Source: Kitasatospora paranensis | Lineage (GTDB): Bacteria > Actinomycetota > Actinomycetes > Streptomycetales > Streptomycetaceae | Direction: 5' to 3' | Assembly (NCBI RefSeq): GCF_039544005.1 | Contig: NZ_BAABKV010000001.1 | Coordinates: 5,270,001-5,334,000 of the forward strand | Length of the DNA: 64,000 nt | Shown here: one piece after another, positions 62,213-64,000 of the stretch | Numbering within the stretch: the first letter of the stretch is position 1 | Layout: every line of letters starts with the position of its first letter | The notes under the pieces: model-generated | Told to the model about the DNA's origin: nothing | What the model saw: the letters and a program-made list of their open reading frames with translations, nothing else | Database searches by the model: none | Program-made: the position numbers and the translations under genes

Positions 62213-64000
62213 ATGGCATCGACGTCCGTTCCGCTCACCCTGCCCGTGCTGCCGCTCGACGACGAGGTGGTGCTCCCGGGCATGGTCGTCCCGCTCGACC
62301 TGTCCGACACCGAGGTCCGCGCCGCCGTCGAGGCCGCCCGGGCGGCGGCGTCGACGGCCAAGCCCCAGGTGCTGCTCGTCCCGCGGCTCGACGGCTCGTA
62401 CGCCGCCGTCGGCACCCTCGCCACCGTCGAACAGGTCGGCCGGCTCGCCGACGGCGACCCCGCCGCCCTCGTCCGGGCCGTCCGCCGGGTGCGGATCGGC
62501 TCCGGGACGACCGGCCCCGGCGCCGCGCTCTGGGTCGAGACCACACCGTTCAAGGAGTCCGCCGAGGGCACCGCCGTGGCCGGCCGCGCCGCCGAGCTGG
62601 TCAAGGAGTACAAGTCGCTGTCCACCCAGTGGCTGCGCAAGCGCGGCGCCTGGCAGATCGTCGACCGGGTCGCCGCCATCGAGGACGTCGGCGACCTCGC
62701 CGACAACATCGGCTACGCCCCCTTCGCCACCGCCGAGCAGAAGCTCAAGGTGCTGCTGGAGGCCGACCGCCTGGCCCGCCTGGAGTACGCGCTCACCCTG
62801 CTGCGCGACCACCTCACGGAGGAGGAGGTCAACGACACCATCCGCAAGGACGTCGAGGAGGGCGTGGCCAAGCAGCAGAAGGAGTTCCTGCTCCGCCGCC
62901 AGCTGGAGGCCGTCCGCAAGGAGCTGGCCGAGCTCAACGGCGAGTCCGGCACCGAGGAGGACGACTACCGGGCCCGGGTCGAGGCCGCCGACCTGCCCGA
63001 GAAGGTCCGCGAGGCCGCCCTCAAGGAGGTCGACAAGCTGGAGCGCTCCTCCGACGCCTCCCCGGAGGGCTCGTGGATCCGCACCTGGCTGGACACCGTG
63101 CTGGAGCTGCCCTGGAGCGAGCGCTCCGAGGACGCCTACGACATCGCCGGCGCCCGTGCGGTGCTGGACGCCGACCACGCGGGCCTCACCGACGTGAAGG
63201 ACCGCATCGTCGAGTACCTGGCCGTCCGCAAGCGCCGGGCCGACCGCGGCCTCGGGCTGGTCGGCGGCCGCCGCGGCGGCGCGGTGCTGGCCCTGGTGGG
63301 CCCGCCCGGCGTGGGCAAGACCTCGCTCGGCGAGTCCGTCGCCCGCGCGATGGGCCGCTCCTTCGTCCGGGTGGCGCTCGGCGGCGTCCGGGACGAGGCG
63401 GAGATCCGCGGCCACCGGCGCACCTACGTGGGCGCGCTGCCCGGCCGGATCGTCCGGGCGATCAAGGAGGCCGGCACGATGAACCCGGTCGTGCTGCTCG
63501 ACGAGATCGACAAGGTCGGCTCGGACTACCGCGGCGACCCGGCCGCGGCCCTGCTGGAGGTCCTCGACCCGGCCCAGAACCACACCTTCCGCGACCACTA
63601 CCTGGAGGTCGAGCTCGACCTCTCCGACGTGGTCTTCCTCGCCACCGCCAACGTGCTGGAGGCCATCCCGGAGCCGCTGCTCGACCGGATGGAGCTGGTG
63701 CGGCTCGACGGCTACACCGAGGACGAGAAGGTCGTCATCGCCCGCGACCACCTGCTGCCCCGGCAGCTGGAGCGCGCCGGGCTGAAGACCGACGAGGTCG
63801 CCCTCGACGAGGCGGCGCTGCGCCGGCTCGCCGGGGAGTACACCCGCGAGGCGGGCGTGCGGAACCTGGAGCGGACGGTGGCCCGGATCCTGCGGAAGAT
63901 CGCCGCGCAGAGCGAGCTCGGCGAGCGCGACCTGCCGGCCGCGATCGGCGCGGACGACCTGCGGGCCCTCATCGGGCGGCCGCACCACACCCCCGAGGCG
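62213..64000 (+). CDS. lon: ATP-dependent Lon protease (partial, 3' end outside the window)
   Basis: The first 596 codons of a Lon serine protease. They cover the N-terminal substrate-binding domain (LPVLPLDDEVVLPGMVVPL), the coiled linker and the AAA+ module with Walker A GPPGVGKT (about residue 363), Walker B NPVVLLDEID (about 425) and the sensor region. The Ser-Lys protease domain lies beyond base 64000. ATG 62213 follows GGGGAGAGATC. It degrades misfolded and regulatory proteins. Confidence 0.96.
   Translation, partial: MASTSVPLTLPVLPLDDEVVLPGMVVPLDLSDTEVRAAVEAARAAASTAKPQVLLVPRLDGSYAAVGTLATVEQVGRLADGDPAALVRAVRRVRIGSGTTGPGAALWVETTPFKESAEGTAVAGRAAELVKEYKSLSTQWLRKRGAWQIVDRVAAIEDVGDLADNIGYAPFATAEQKLKVLLEADRLARLEYALTLLRDHLTEEEVNDTIRKDVEEGVAKQQKEFLLRRQLEAVRKELAELNGESGTEEDDYRARVEAADLPEKVREAALKEVDKLERSSDASPEGSWIRTWLDTVLELPWSERSEDAYDIAGARAVLDADHAGLTDVKDRIVEYLAVRKRRADRGLGLVGGRRGGAVLALVGPPGVGKTSLGESVARAMGRSFVRVALGGVRDEAEIRGHRRTYVGALPGRIVRAIKEAGTMNPVVLLDEIDKVGSDYRGDPAAALLEVLDPAQNHTFRDHYLEVELDLSDVVFLATANVLEAIPEPLLDRMELVRLDGYTEDEKVVIARDHLLPRQLERAGLKTDEVALDEAALRRLAGEYTREAGVRNLERTVARILRKIAAQSELGERDLPAAIGADDLRALIGRPHHTPEA

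Overview
High-GC actinobacterial chromosome, best placed in the family Streptomycetaceae. The evidence is very strong third-position G/C bias, GTG and TTG starts, and a run of neighbours typical of Streptomyces: nrdAB with a cobalamin riboswitch, the das chitosugar locus, a PdtaS-type kinase, wblE, sigH with its anti-sigma gene, sodN/sodX, malic enzyme, kgd, a two-component pair and lon. The backbone order resembles the S. coelicolor SCO5225-SCO5285 stretch as I remember it (not searched). The das genes are rearranged, so a relative such as Kitasatospora or Streptacidiphilus is possible. I saw no rRNA, tRNA, CRISPR array, insertion sequence or prophage.

Layout. 1-4.9 kb: a gene tail, peptide deformylase (def) and class Ia ribonucleotide reductase nrdAB; nrdAB has a cobalamin riboswitch and a pair of NrdR-like boxes. 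4.9-17.3 kb: an accessory surface-glycan region with a LamG-domain membrane protein, a tightly overlapping run (GT2, small membrane protein, GT4, GT-C-like membrane protein, GT4, Wzx-type flippase, pyruvyltransferase, GT4) and a convergent secreted glycoside hydrolase. 17.3-25.3 kb: acetyltransferase, GlxA/AdpA-type regulator with a palindromic operator, deacetylase-like secreted protein, a class A PBP whose transpeptidase nucleophile motif is altered, histidine phosphatase, and a DUF3311/sodium-solute symporter pair. 25.4-34.5 kb: the das regulon (dasR, dasD, dasC, dasB, dasA, a divergent second sugar-binding lipoprotein, and a SIS-domain sugar-phosphate isomerase) with several dre-like operators. 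34.8-41.7 kb: PdtaS-type kinase (also preceded by dre-like sites), wblE, a lipid kinase, and sigH with its anti-sigma partner behind a SigB-type promoter. 41.8-50.5 kb: nickel superoxide dismutase and its protease, a CGNR regulator, an amino-acid ABC transporter plus an extra binding protein, malic enzyme and an MDR oxidoreductase. 50.5-64 kb: a PadR regulator/DUF4097 operon with twin operators, DUF6104, a membrane Ser/Thr kinase, kgd, a sensor-regulator pair, a rhomboid-like protein and the first 596 codons of lon.

Sequence quality. At least eleven genes, including the housekeeping gene def, are split by frame changes that mostly fit single missing bases in C or G runs. I read these as consensus errors of the assembly rather than pseudogenes, and I give each gene its full span.

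How the genes work together. The das genes import chitosugars and process them toward fructose-6-phosphate under DasR. The glycan cluster has the parts to build an undecaprenyl-linked, pyruvylated saccharide, flip it and trim it outside the cell. The rest is core metabolism, stress response and development.
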